Shown: positions 47,175 through 58,670 of the stretch, one piece after another
Numbering within the stretch: the stretch's first letter is position 1
Layout: every line of letters starts with the position of its first letter
NCBI RefSeq assembly: GCF_009730915.1
Contig: NC_052477.1
Location: forward strand, 22,459,688-22,523,687
Length of the DNA: 64,000 bases
Source of the DNA: Dioscorea cayenensis subsp. rotundata
Lineage: Eukaryota > Streptophyta > Magnoliopsida > Dioscoreales > Dioscoreaceae
Reading direction: 5' to 3'
The notes under the pieces: model-generated
What the model was told of the DNA's origin: nothing
The model's database searches: none
Seen by the model: only the letters and a program-made list of their open reading frames with translations
Made by a program: the position numbers and the translations under genes

Positions 47175-50100
47175 TTATTTTCTTCTCAAACGAGAGGTTG
47201 AGGACTCAAATTTCTCCTCTAAACAATGGATTAGGGTTATAACTTATTTATATTTATATAAAAAAAATCTTAAATGACTTCTGCATGCCATGTGTTATTA
47301 GTAATAATGTCTATATTTTTTTATTGAAAAAATCATATTTTTTCTAATGTTGCTTCATATGTTAAGAGCTTCAAACGAATGTGGTAACTAAATAATTTCT
47401 GTTAAAATTTAATTTATATAGCAATTATTTTTATGATAATATAAATTTAAGTAGTCTTAAATTAGTTATATTTGATGCTTAATTTTGGATGATTATTCAT
47501 TTTAAAATTTTCGGTGGTGTTAAATTTTTATTATAGGAAAAAAAGATCACATACCACAGTGTCCAATATATTACTTTTGTTAATATATACCCTACCTATT
47601 AAGTTGGACATAAATTGGAAGTATTGTCATGGTCTTCGAGTACTGAGCTTAATTATTCAATGTATACTTGTTGAAATTGTTATAGTTGGAAGTATATGGT
47701 TCTATACATAATTTATCCAATAAAGATTACCTATGTACGTATATATATAGATATCATAGTATGTTAATTTTTTAATAAATAATTGTTGCTTTTGTTAAGA
47801 GATCAAGTTTTAAGCATCTAACGGAGCCTTTTTGAGATTGTAATATGTTGTAAAAATCAAGACTGAACTCTTAAAACAAAAAAAATTCTGTAAGCATATT
47901 TTGATATAGAACAAAGCAAAATTATTATTTTTATTTATTTATCTTATAAGGATGAGTTAACTTTAACAATGTTCTTGGCCAATATGTTCTAACGATGAGT
48001 TAACTTTAACAGTGATCCGATCTTCCTTCAGCATGAGTTGACCTCCGTCACTTTCTGGCAAACTTTGTCAACTCCTCTGTGTTCTCTTTTCTTTTGCTGC
48101 TTTATTGTGTGATTTTAGAAATGCATCACCTCTGTTGATGTACTTCTTATTCTTTTTGTTTTTATACTTTTGCTTTTCTCTACTCATGCTTCCATTTAGT
48201 GTTAGTTTGTACTATTTCAGTTTGTTCTGTTCTCCAGTTTGCTAATAAAGTCATGTTTTATCTATTTTTATTAAAATAATAATAATAATAATAATAATAA
48301 GCGCCATATATGCTAAAAAAATTAAAATTAAAAGACCCAGAAAAATTTATATGTTGAGTCAATGTGGAAAATTGTATAATATTTTTATAGAATTAATTAT
48401 TAAATATATTTTTTTACAAAAAACGATTGATGGTCTGAGGTTTATCCTCTTTATTAAAAAAAATTGATGGTTAACTTGGTTGGAATTTTCCGTACCCTTG
48501 TTGACAAATGAGATATAAAGTCAATTCTAATAAAAAAAAGGGTTTTATACTTCAGTTAAGTATTGTTGAAAAGTATTTTATTTTTATTATTTTATTTTAT
48601 TTTATTTTATTTTGAATAAGCCAATGCATACCACATATTATTTACACCCAATCATAAATTTTAAATCTTCAACATGAGAGTTAAATACCTTAACTGTTCA
48701 GTCATTATGATGTTGGTTACAAATATTTTGTGTAAATAAAAATATTTTATCATTGTGGCTTGGTTTATGAAGTGCTCTTCTCAAATCAAATTTAACATAC
48801 AATAATGTTTAAACATTCTTAATTTTTTTTCTCAAACAAAAACTTTAATTAAAAATTACATAATTATGTCTAGAGATGGTAGTTATATTTTTCCCTTAAA
48901 AAACAAATTAGATTTTTTAAATAATTTCTCTTTAAAATTTTATGAAATAGTCACTTACATGGATAATGTTTTTTTTTTTTTTTAAATGTGAGCAAACCAC
49001 AACTTTCAAACATTGTCATGAGACAAAATTAGATCTTCAACCTCTTATAATTATAGAAGTTGTACGTAATTTGTTTTTGAGAAATTGTTTGCATACAAGC
49101 TTCCAACTATTACATGCATGCTTTATCACGGGGCAATTGAAATGAGAAATTATTTTTCACTCCATTGTCCCTTCATTAATAGGGTGTAGAGCTTCATTGG
49201 CTATTTATTTGGGCCTAGTGTCTTTCTAAATTATATATGAAGGATTGTTGGAGCCTTTAGAGATCCTAGCTCCATTCACTGATTAAAGAAACAAGGGACT
49301 TTATTGCCCAAGCCATTATTTAGAATATTTTGTTAAAGCGGAATTAATATATATTCAAAGTCATCTCACTTACTCCTCATATTGATCATTCTTAAAACTA
49401 ATCATATAGTTTACTATATTTTAATATAGTTCCTAAGATAAAAGAAAACTAGATTTAGGGATTCAATTGCAACTATTAAGTGCAGCATGATGTTTCTGAG
49501 ACCTTGTGAAAGAGAGGCAGTGCACCTCGAAGAGACAATAGTCAATAGCTATCTCAAAAGTTTATTTACTTTATAATTTCTTGTGTTTCTCCGGAGATTC
49601 ACCATCTTATTCTCACCCAGGGTAGAGTCAGCTTGTGTCCATTATGTTATGTTGTATCCACTATTAGTGGACCTATATTTTGTTTATTCTACATTATTCC
49701 TTTTGTTGTATAGTTGACTTATCTATAACTTTGTCTCTAATTTAGTTTATCCAATTTTTCTAAAAAAATATTTACATACAATTGTAAAAATGTGTAATTA
49801 CTAAAAAGTTTTTTTAAAAAAAATCAATTTGCTTTATATTTTAGTTATAATTCAATTTAATAAAAAAAAATTAATTTTTTCCCTCACCCCACCTAGATTG
49901 AAAAGAAGAAGTGAATGATAATTTGGTCCTTTAGTAAATTTATTTTAACTAATTTTTTAATTAAAATAGAATAATTTGTTAGGAGATATTAGGAAAAGAC
50001 TGGTTCAAGATGAATATTGGCAAGTGGCAATTGCACACTTGCCATCTACTTAGTCTAAGATGCTGGCAAGGATGATTGGTACTTGTGCCATTTTCTCACT

Positions 50101-50237
50101 CAATTTTTGCACATATATTGGTGTTACTTTCAAATTAAATCTCCAATGACTTTCAAGTCAACTAATTTTTTTTATATAAAATAAATAAATTTCATAAATT
50201 TATAGCTTATAAACTTTATTTAAAAATAAATAAATAA
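46730..50237. other. Intergenic, no gene seen
   Basis: AT-rich. (TAA)n at about 47118-47174 and 48276-48299. Around 48610-48720 and 48965-49060 are SINE-like relics (poly(T) followed by GAGCAAACCACAACTTTCAA). No open frame with a recognisable product. Confidence 0.55.
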
Positions 50238-52264
50238 AGTTTAAGGCTGTTGGAGTCTACTGAGACTTGGATCTATTGACCACTTGTTCTTACATTGTGC
50301 TTTCGCTAGGCAAGTGTGGGCCGTCTTTGGGAGAATTCTGTAGATACCAGACCCTCCTGAGTCTATGACTTTGGTCTGAAGTAGACGTGGCCATTTTGAA
50401 CCGAAACCGTGGAACCGAACCGGAACCGAACCGCCAAAAACCAGAACCGGAACCGGAAAAACCGTAACCGTCCTAAAACCGGAACCGGAACCTTCATATA
50501 AGGTTCGGTTCCAGTTTCAAAATTTAAAAACCGTGGAACCGGCGGTTCAACCGGCGGTTCCATATGCGGTTCAACCGCCAGTTCCACATACGGTTCAACC
50601 AAAGGTTCAAAACAAAAGTTCATATTATATTATATAAATATAATATGAATAATGTCATATTATATAAATAAAGTCATTTATGATTAGGTTTTTTTATTTT
50701 TGTTAATATCATTAATTAGTAATTAATTAAGTAATTGCATGTTTAAAAGATATTTTAAATAATTAATTAAAGATATTAACCAAATTGATTATTGATTAGG
50801 TCCGATTCGAATACTTGATTAGCCGATTAGGTCCCGATTTGTGACATTCAGTCCAACTTATATGTCTTGCGCTATGCGAAACTTTGTTACTCATGCAAGA
50901 GGATAAGTTTATAATTAATTGATTATGCCACAAATTATTAGTTACAAATTAAATATGGATTTATTAAAACAATTTAATTAACGAGAAGTACTTAAATATT
51001 CAATTCTTTAGTAGATTTCCATATTATTTTTTTATAATTTAATATAAAAAAAACAAAAGACTAGACTTTTATATATCTTCCGCTTTTGAAACTTACAAAA
51101 ATTAACGTAGTTCATATTAAATTATATTTATTTTTATATAAATGAAAATATCTTTGAGTAAAATGCTCTCATGTAAAAACATTTGAATCATTAAAAAAAT
51201 ATATAAATAAATAAAATAAAATAAACATGAATATATATGTGTATATATATCAATTTGCTCGATTTTTGTTGATCATTTAAAGATATATATATATATATAT
51301 ATATTCCAATATATAGATAAAACTCCCAAGATTTTTCAATTTAGTAAACTATGCAAACTTATATAAGTATACTAGAAATCAAAAAGAAAAGGAAAAAAAT
51401 AAAAAAACAATTCCTAAAGAAAAACAAATAACATACATGAACATTAAAAAAATAATAACAACAAAATAAATAAAAACATTGAAACCTTTGGGTATACTGT
51501 GATACGTACTTAACTTAACCTACTATCTTATATTAGTATTAAATTAATTCTTGTATTTTTTTGTGTTAATTAATTTGAATTATTGAATTATTTAGTTAAA
51601 AAAACCGAACCAGTATGAGCCAGTCAAACCGGAACCGTTGAACCAAACCGCGTAAGCCGAGCGAAACCCGAATCGGAACCGAACCGCCAAGAACCTTGCC
51701 TAGGCGGTTCGGTTCCGGTTCAAAGTTTCCTTGAACCGAACCGCGGTTCGAGAACTCAGTAACCCAGCGGTTCTCGAACCGTGGCCATGTCTAGTCTGAA
51801 GTACTTGGAGGTCTTCGTTAGTGCCATCGCTTAGAGTTATGGGAGACCTAGTGGTAAAAGTTGTTGTGTGGAATATTTGGCTCGTGCGGAATGACTGTAT
51901 TTTTAATGCCTATGTGATTCCTATTCAATCTTTATGTGTTAAGATTAATCGTATACTCTTATCCTGGTTCTCAGCAGCGTCCGATGGTGTTAAGGAGAAG
52001 ATTGAGGGCTCTATGCTGATTGTCCAGTGGAGCTTGGAGTTTACTAATGCTCTGGTAGAGGAGACTGGAGGGGAGCCATCCTCCGAGGAGGTTGCGGATC
52101 ACGGTGCTGGCTAGTGGGTTCTTGGTGCGGCCTTAGTGGCCTGTGTGGAGACGGTTTGTCTCCTTTTTGTATTTTGTTTTTGGTGTTCCACAGCTAGTGG
52201 GCTTCTCTGTTATATTTTGTTGTACTGTCTTCTTTGTTAATAGATGTGGTTTATCCACCTAAAA
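50238..52264 (+). mobile_element. LINE 3' fragment on the plus strand, split by a hAT
   Basis: The left piece (50238-50381) encodes the zinc-binding end SIDHLFLHCAFARQVWAVFG. The right piece (51802-52264) continues with WRSSL, VMGDLVVKVVVWNIWLVRND and CVKINRILLSWFSAASDGVK to a stop at 52112, a 150-bp 3' UTR and the tail motif GTGGTTTATCCACCTAAAAA. One in-frame TGA is seen near the hAT insertion point. The 5' part of ORF2 is absent. Confidence 0.8.
50382..51793. mobile_element. hAT non-autonomous transposon inserted in the LINE, 1.41 kb
   Basis: Ends TAGACGTGGCCA and the complement of TAGACATGGCCA (one mismatch in 12). The exact 8-bp duplication GTCTGAAG lies at 50374-50381 and 51794-51801. 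Both subterminal regions (about 220 and 190 bp) are dense in AACCGGAACCG/CGGTTC words, the usual hAT transposase-binding type of repeat. The middle is AT-rich without a transposase. The open frame at 50363-50623 is an artefact of the repeated words. Confidence 0.9.
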
Positions 52265-52404
52265 ACCTTGTACCTTAAATAAAAATTATAAATGCATTGA
52301 AAGAGAATAAGAAGACTTATATTTCAATCCAAATACAAGGATAAGACTCAACATGGTTATTCCTGATCCCACACATGGTGTTACACCATTCAGACAAGGT
52401 CAAG

Positions 52405-52930
52405 CTCCGCAGGGCTAGGGGCATAAAGCAAGAGCCACTAATCGAAAAAGTCATGCTCCGCAGCCTCATGGTAAGTATTTCTTTGAAGATTAAAGTTTCA
52501 GTTTCTTCTTTTGTTGCTTCTTATTTTCTTATTTTAGTAGCTTAAAATGAGTTTCGTTATAGTTGCTGCTGTGCTTCAGAGATCAGGTTGCAAGCGTTTG
52601 AATTATACTATATATGCATAATTCATAAAGAAGCCTCTCCTGTGTTTCAAATAACATGTATAAGACATCAAGGATTGAATTATAGGGGAAAGATTTTTTG
52701 CCAGCAAATTAATTCCAAACGATGAGCATATTATTTATTTATTTATTTACAAAAGGTGGATGAAAAAACCAATGGTATGAGACACAGAATAGAGTATATA
52801 TATATATATATATATTGATAAAAGTGGATAAACTACTACTTTATTAATAAAACAGAGCACATTAATCAGCTATGAACAAAATGGTTAAAAAATAACTAGC
52901 AGCAATTTGGAATTATGATTTAAGCATATG
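52405..52930. repeat. Duplicated segment, copy 1 (3' side of the receptor kinase)
   Basis: Matches 56140-56955 after removing a LINE there: shared blocks AGGGGCATAAA, CAAGAGCCACTAAT, TAGCTTAAAA, CTTCAGAGATCAG, ATGCATAATTCA, AAGGATT.AATTATA and ATTACTCAGCTAT-like ends. This copy has an extra stretch of about 60 bp at 52795-52850 with (TA)n and a LINE tail word (AAAAGTGGATAAACTAC). Confidence 0.8.
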
Positions 52931-53214
52931 ACTATTGCTTTTGTTAAGTGATCAGGTTGCATGCATTTGAATCATACCAAACAACACTGCATTGTCTTGT
53001 TTAGTTTTTAGTGCCCAGTGGAGATTGATCACTTAATTTACAATAACGAGGAATGAATGGAATTTCTGTCAGCGATCAGATTTGTGTTACTTAGCTCTCA
53101 ACAAAATGAATCAAAGATTGCAAGCTGCAATATTGAAGCTAAGATCATTTCCCTTTATGAGTATCATTCACTGACATTTAATTAAAACAGAGGAAATAAA
53201 TAGAAGCACTTCTT

Positions 53215-54431
53215 TTAGTCTAAACAAACTATGCCGTTGGAACTAGTATTTAGTTCTTCTTGTGAGATGTTGGAGCATGGCAGGCTTAAAATAGTCGGAC
53301 TCGAATCAGAAAAGAAAGGTTTGGGTGGCATTTGCAGGTCATCAACATCACCTTCAAGCATCTCTATTACTTTGCTCATAGAAGGCCGATCAGAAGGCCT
53401 CATTTGAATGCACCACAAACCGATCATGCATAACTTCTTCTCAGCATCACTGATTACAAGCTTTGCAACACCAGTATCAATTTCTTGGGCATCATGATCA
53501 ATTGGATTATTGAGTTTATCAAAAATCCATGATGGATAATAAACTCGGCTAGTTTTTTCTGCTCTCTGATCTGCATTCTTTCTCCCTCCAGCCATTTCCA
53601 AGAGTAACATGCCGAAACTATAAACATCAGACTTGTGGGAAATAAGACCAAAACTCCTTGAAATCAACTCCGGAGCAATGTATCCAATAGTTCCTCGTGC
53701 AACACTGAGTGTCACAAAGTTGTAGTCTCTTGGATATAGCTTTGCAAGGCCAAAATCAGAAATTTTTGGCATGAAATTATGATCTAAGAGAATATTATGA
53801 GGCTTGATATCAAAATGAAGTATCTGCATATCACATCCTTGATGTAGATAGTCAATCCCCCTGGCAATTCCTAAAGCAATCTCAGTTAGTTTCCGCAAGG
53901 AGAATCTATGGTTCAAGCTATTGTTGGAAGAGAATATGAACTTGTCCAGTGAACCATTAGCCATGTACTCATATACCAAGGCTCTATGTGAACCATCTGA
54001 TCAAAAACCAATTAGTTTAACCACATTGACATGATGAATCCTACCAATGGTGGAGACTTCATTGATGAAATCTTCACCATTGGCCTTGGAGTTCCCCAAC
54101 ATTTTGATGGCAAGAAGATGGTTCCCTGGGAGTCGGCCTTTGAAAACAGAACCAAATCCTCCATGCCCAAGTTTCTCCTTAAAATGGCTAGTCAATGCTA
54201 TTAGGTCGGTGTAGGAGTACCGAGTTGGTACAAGACCTTTTTGCATCCTCAAAAACCTCTCTACATTGTCAACTGATACGATCATCTTACGAAACTTGTA
54301 AGACAAAAACCCGCATATTATCAAAGGCGCAACTACAAACCTTCCAAACAGGGTGTGTGCTGCCAAACAGATATCAATAAAAATTTTAGTTCCACTTTCT
54401 CAATGAACTTGTGATTTATCTAACGTTCTCA

Positions 54432-54462
<31 letters not shown>

Positions 54463-55271
54463 GATGAGACTATTAACGAACTGGTAAAAGGAAACAGTGA
54501 AATGATGCTCAAATATGTTGTATTCATACCTATTACAAGTGAGGTTATCTGCTCTAGCGTCGCAAGAAAAATCATTTCCAATAAAAATGCCAAGCTTGTA
54601 GAACCAGGCTTACCAAGGGTGAACCCCTTGGCAAGAAGCTTAAATATGTCAGTTCCTGAGTAGTTTGTAGCAGCATCATAACTCATGGCAGTCATGGCAA
54701 GAAAGCTGCAGGAACTGACAAGGTTACCAACTCTATATGCTTCCTCACTAGCAATAACATAGATGAAGCTCTTGTTATCAGTATTTCTCAAGCAAGTGAC
54801 AGGCTTGTATATGTAATTGTTCTTCACCTCATTTGAGCAATTTACAAAACTAACCCATAAGCTACCATATAATGAGTAATAAGGGAAACTAGGACTCATG
54901 ACCTTGCTGGCAGGCAGAGAATGAAGTGGAAGCCTGCAACTATGGTTTGCCATGCCAACATCAATAACCTGCATTTCAAGGAAAGGGTATCTAAAGTACC
55001 AGATGTTGGTGACATAATAATCAGAGGAGAATAGATTCAAAATGGCACGGTTGCTGCTATCGCAGGTGAGCTCATACTTCCGTTGACGAGGGTTGACGCA
55101 GTTGGAAGGACTGCCTTTAAGATTCACTGGGGGCTTAATGGTGATATTTCCACAAGAAGAAGGACACTGTTCGGCTGTCACGTGTAGCACAAAAGCAAGA
55201 ATGTGGGAGAAGATGAAGAAGAATGAAAGCAGAGTTACTACAGCATAGGCCATGGATAACCCACGCAGCAT
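53215..55271 (-). pseudogene. LRK10-like receptor kinase with a premature stop
   Basis: Two coding exons, 54530-55271 and 53215-54359 (GT/AG, phase kept), spanning 628 codons. Signal peptide about residues 1-33; extracellular GUB_WAK-type cysteine-rich part (CPSSCGNITIKPPV, CDSSNRAILNLF, VSFVNCS); hydrophobic segment about 252-268; then a Ser/Thr kinase with [12 protein letters not shown] (311-322), AIK lysine 333, glutamate 348, HFDIKPHN with catalytic Asp431, DFG at 449-451 and GTIGYIAPE. The kinase is of the non-RD type (HFD), as in LRK10-like immune kinases. Codon 367, just after KLIGF and in frame, is TGA (54001-54003) where relatives usually have Cys. Translation would stop in the kinase N-lobe, leaving no active kinase. 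The other 627 codons are open, so the break is young, an allele, or a sequencing error. A second ATG (55253) is an alternative start. Confidence 0.85.
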
Positions 55272-55299
55272 TAATAAAAAAAGATAACACAAACTCTAA

Positions 55300-55617
55300 C
55301 CACTAGATGTGATAAGGATAAATAAAAGAGTACAACCACAAAAAAGACTTCACCAATGCCCCAAAGAAATAAATAACAAGACACAGAACCTAACTAGAGC
55401 CTGGGTCGAGCGTTTCCTCTGAAGACCGAATCCCTTCGAATAGCTGCACACAAGAGCCAAAAAACTCTAAACTGCATCTGACAGTGTTGAAATCCTCATC
55501 CAGCTTCATTTTTGGTTTGACAGTATTGTAATTTGGGGCTGATATCGCAATTGTTCCATTGAAAATGATGTCTGATGACTTCCAAGTCAAGCGTACCAAA
55601 TGACCACTTGATGACAT
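55300..55617 (-). mobile_element. Probable LINE ORF2 C-terminal remnant
   Basis: The minus-strand frame 55390-55617 ends FNTVRCSLEFFGSCVQ followed by an acidic tail. This resembles TVRRSLEFL in the LINE at 0.75-0.85 kb, and a short 3' UTR follows to about 55300. The first 35 codons are not clearly LINE-like. It lies just upstream of the receptor kinase, in its presumed promoter. Confidence 0.45.
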
Positions 55618-55621
55618 TTTC

Positions 55622-56130
55622 TCACTGCATTTTCTTCACATAATGTAGGATTTCTTTCAAATTTAAATATCTGATGACTTTCAAGTCAACTAATTAGTTT
55701 TTTTAAAGTAAACCTATCAATTGACTTGACTTTCTCATCATATTTTTTAAAAAACAAAATTAATTATTTTTTTATAAAAATATATAATGTTCATGTTTTG
55801 TTAACCATCTTCCCATTAGAAGGACCGTAACTCTTTTTTTTAATCAAGTGAGACATTAAAGAATTAACTAACTCTCACAATATTATTTAAGATGAGTGAT
55901 ATATCTGTTTAAATAAATAAATAAATAATAAAAACATTGTAAGAGAGTAAAAAAAAAAAAAAACTACATGTCAGTCCACATACAAAGCCAATAGGATGTA
56001 ACTACTCAAAAAGAACATAATCCCTCATGCGACTTGCCTCCTGCACCTCCCGGAAATATCATAATTGAACACAAGCAAAGAGTATAGTAAAAGATAATAT
56101 CAATGTCATTCGTATAGCTCCCTGAAATAC
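55622..56130. other. Intergenic, no gene seen
   Basis: AT-rich with poly(A) at about 55951-55963. 55658-55700 repeats phrases near 50130-50170 (ATGACTTTCAAGTCAACTAA), hinting at another shared repeat. Confidence 0.5.
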
Positions 56131-56955
56131 AAAATACAAGGTTAGGGGCATAAAAGCAAGAGCCACTAATTACAAAAGTTATTCGCCACATCCTCATTTT
56201 CGTTGAAAATAAAAGTTCATTTACTTTATTGTTTTTCTTTTAAAGGTGTATAAACCACATACATTAAAAAAAAAAGAGCGATACAGGACCCGCCAGGACT
56301 AGCGCGGTCAAAGCAACCACAACAAAACAAGACTAACCCACAGAACGTGGGCACAAAACAAGACACAACCACCATCACTGGCCAGAACAACAGGCCTGAA
56401 CACCCTGATACACAAAAACTACTCCCTCCCCTAAACAGAGTCATTCTCACTGGGAGCATCTCCACCGGTGGAATCATCATGATGCCCCGAAAAAGGCAAG
56501 CTGCGACAGATAGTAGAAGCGCGCTCCACAAACTTCGCCTGCTGGGAAGAAGGGGCTACAGAAAATCACAAGATCAAAACATTGGCAACCTTTGTAATAA
56601 CAGAATGCAAAGAAAAGGAAACAACATTTACTTTATTATGTTGCTTGTTATATTAATAGCTTAAAAGGAGTTTGGTTGTAATCTCGGCTTTACTTCAGAG
56701 ATCAGATTGAAAACACTTTAATTATAATACTATGCATAATTCACAAAAAAATTCTGTGTTTCTAATACCAAATACAAGGTATCAAGGATTAAATTATAAG
56801 AGAGATTTTCTGCTAGCAAGATAGATTCCAAACAGTGCATATTATTTTAATTTATATATTTTTTTAAAAAGGTTGATAAAAACTAATGATATGGGCAATA
56901 GAACAGAGCAAATTACTCAGCTATCAATAAAATAACAAGATACTTATTTTGGATT
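56131..56955. repeat. Duplicated segment, copy 2 (5' side of the receptor kinase), with LINE insertion
   Basis: Second copy of 52405-52930 in the same orientation. It is interrupted by the LINE 56231-56624 and ends at the hAT-like element at 56961. The receptor kinase therefore sits between two direct repeats. Confidence 0.8.
56231..56624 (-). mobile_element. LINE 3' fragment with exact 13-bp target-site duplication
   Basis: CATTTACTTTATT occurs at 56218-56230 and 56625-56637. On the minus strand the piece reads an ORF2 C-terminal end (QQAKFVERASTICRSLPF), a 3' UTR, the tail motif TGTGGTTTATACACCTTTAAA and a short A-rich tail. It is 5'-truncated and 394 bp long. The other copy of the host segment (52.48 kb) lacks it, which confirms it as an insertion. 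Confidence 0.9.
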
Positions 56956-56960
56956 CTAGG

Positions 56961-57682
56961 CAGGGGCGGAACCAGGGGGCTAACAGGGGCTAAAGCCCCA
57001 CCTCGGTGTTGGAGAGAATACTTTTTAAGCAATATAAGATTTTATAATTTTCGGTTTTCCTATATTTGATTTAATCTAAAATATAATATTTGGACACATG
57101 AAAGTGTGTAATGTGGGTGTGCTTGAGTGGTTAGTGGGTTTATCCATAAAATATGTGATTTTTTTATCCACCCAAGTTCAAATCCCTCGTGGTGCATTTT
57201 TTTCAGATTTTATTTTTTAATTTAAAAATTACTATTATTTCAAAATTTTAATAAAATAATTCTTATATACAAATTTTAGTAATTTAAAAAAAGTTTGAAT
57301 TGATTATGAGGCCTAACAAATATATTATAATATATATACACATATGTTATAATGTACCATATATGCTAGAGTGAAACAACAATAGTTTGGTTTGTAGTGA
57401 GAGGGATCAATTTTAACATATTTTAAAAAAACACAAACTGAGATGTATTCTTATTAGTTAAATTATTGAAAATCTCATATATTTTCTATTAGAAATAACA
57501 AAATTTTAAATTTTACTTTAAATTTTTTTAATATGTGTATTTAAATATTTGTTGTATTAGCACATTATTCTTCATTTAAAAATAATTATTTTTTTGGAGT
57601 ATTTTTTTTTTTTTACTTTTTAGTTTTTTTGTTTTGACTTTAGGCTTCAGCCCCCTACTATCAAGTCATGCTTCCGTCCCTG
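56961..57682. mobile_element. hAT-like non-autonomous element with a tRNA-like segment, copy 2
   Basis: Ends CAGGGGCGGAACCAGG and the complement of CAGGGACGGAAGCATG. Aligns along its length with 46017-46728. The tRNA-like part reads TGCTTGAGTGGTTAGTGGG (57120-57138) and AAGTTCAAATCCC (about 57175-57187). Flanking octamers ATTCTAGG and CTTTAGGG are similar but not identical. No transposase. Confidence 0.8.
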
Positions 57683-57689
57683 CTTTAGG

Positions 57690-58660
57690 GTAAGGTATAC
57701 CATCCTCAACAAGCATGGGATTGCTTATGGGGTTGCTAGCAAAGGTGACTTCCGCATAATGTGCATCGTCCATAATTTGTACAAGTAGCAGTTCATGGAG
57801 ATGGAGGTCAATGATGTGGCAACACTGAGAGAGCTTCATCCATAGTATTGATAGTATAAACTTCCAGTGACTGATCGTGTTTTATTTGTTGTTTATGCAC
57901 GGATTGTAAAAGTAGTCGAGCTTGTATGCCTTGGGTGCAAGCTCTTGGTTGTTGGTGTTGTTAGTAATAACATTGTCTAGTGTCCAACAACTTGTTCAAA
58001 TAAGCCAATATACTACCTATGTGTTCTTCTAAGAGTGCAATAAATGTCTCTTTGTGCCACAGTGTGTTCAAGCTAAAGCACATCGCTTGCCAATGTGACG
58101 TTTTAGGGTTGCGCTCTCTATCAATTTTTTTTATCTTTCCCTTGTAGATAGCATGCTTACCTATCACGATTGATTGATTGTAGAGGATGCCATCATTATT
58201 GGCTTCCTACAGGGTTCTAGAGATATCCGTGTAAAAGGTCGAAGCAATTATTCAGGTTATATATGTCATCACTATAAGTTCTGTCTAAGGGTTTAGTGAG
58301 ATATGAGAAGAAGGGTAGTGTAGCTAGCAGCCATTCAGACTTCATGCTTTCTCACAACTACATGTACCGTCTGTCCCTAAATGTTGCCATAGTTTTTGAC
58401 TTCGCCCTCTGGTTTGGCGAGGTTTGAGCAATCATCAACAATTGAGACTTGGTGATTGAACACAACGACCATACACCTCTGGAGGATTAGAAAATATGAC
58501 TCCCATAGACCCACAATGGGCCCTAATGAATAGTATTTGAACAATGCTCTATAGTATCAAAATATCAGTGAACAATGAGTAGACATTACTTTCTAGTACC
58601 TATGGAACCTTGCGCCTTCTCATTCGCCATTGAGGTGAGAATCCACTGGACTATTTAGTA
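57690..58660. other. Unassigned stretch with coding-like composition
   Basis: GC content is higher than in the flanks and the two strands show interrupted open frames. The longest is 68 codons on the minus strand (57961-58167), with SHWQAMCFSLNTLWHKETF and a Leu-rich helix-like part. I do not recognise the family. It may be a decayed gene or the coding part of an unknown element, since elements lie on both sides. Confidence 0.3.
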
Positions 58661-58670
58661 GTGCAATAAA

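Noticed and set aside
50363..50623. 86-codon frame rich in Glu, Pro and Val
   Set aside because: Translation of hAT subterminal AACCGG words; also spans the insertion edge.
55390..55617. Separate small gene upstream of the receptor kinase
   Set aside because: Its C-terminal end resembles LINE ORF2 ends elsewhere in the window, so a LINE remnant is the simpler reading.
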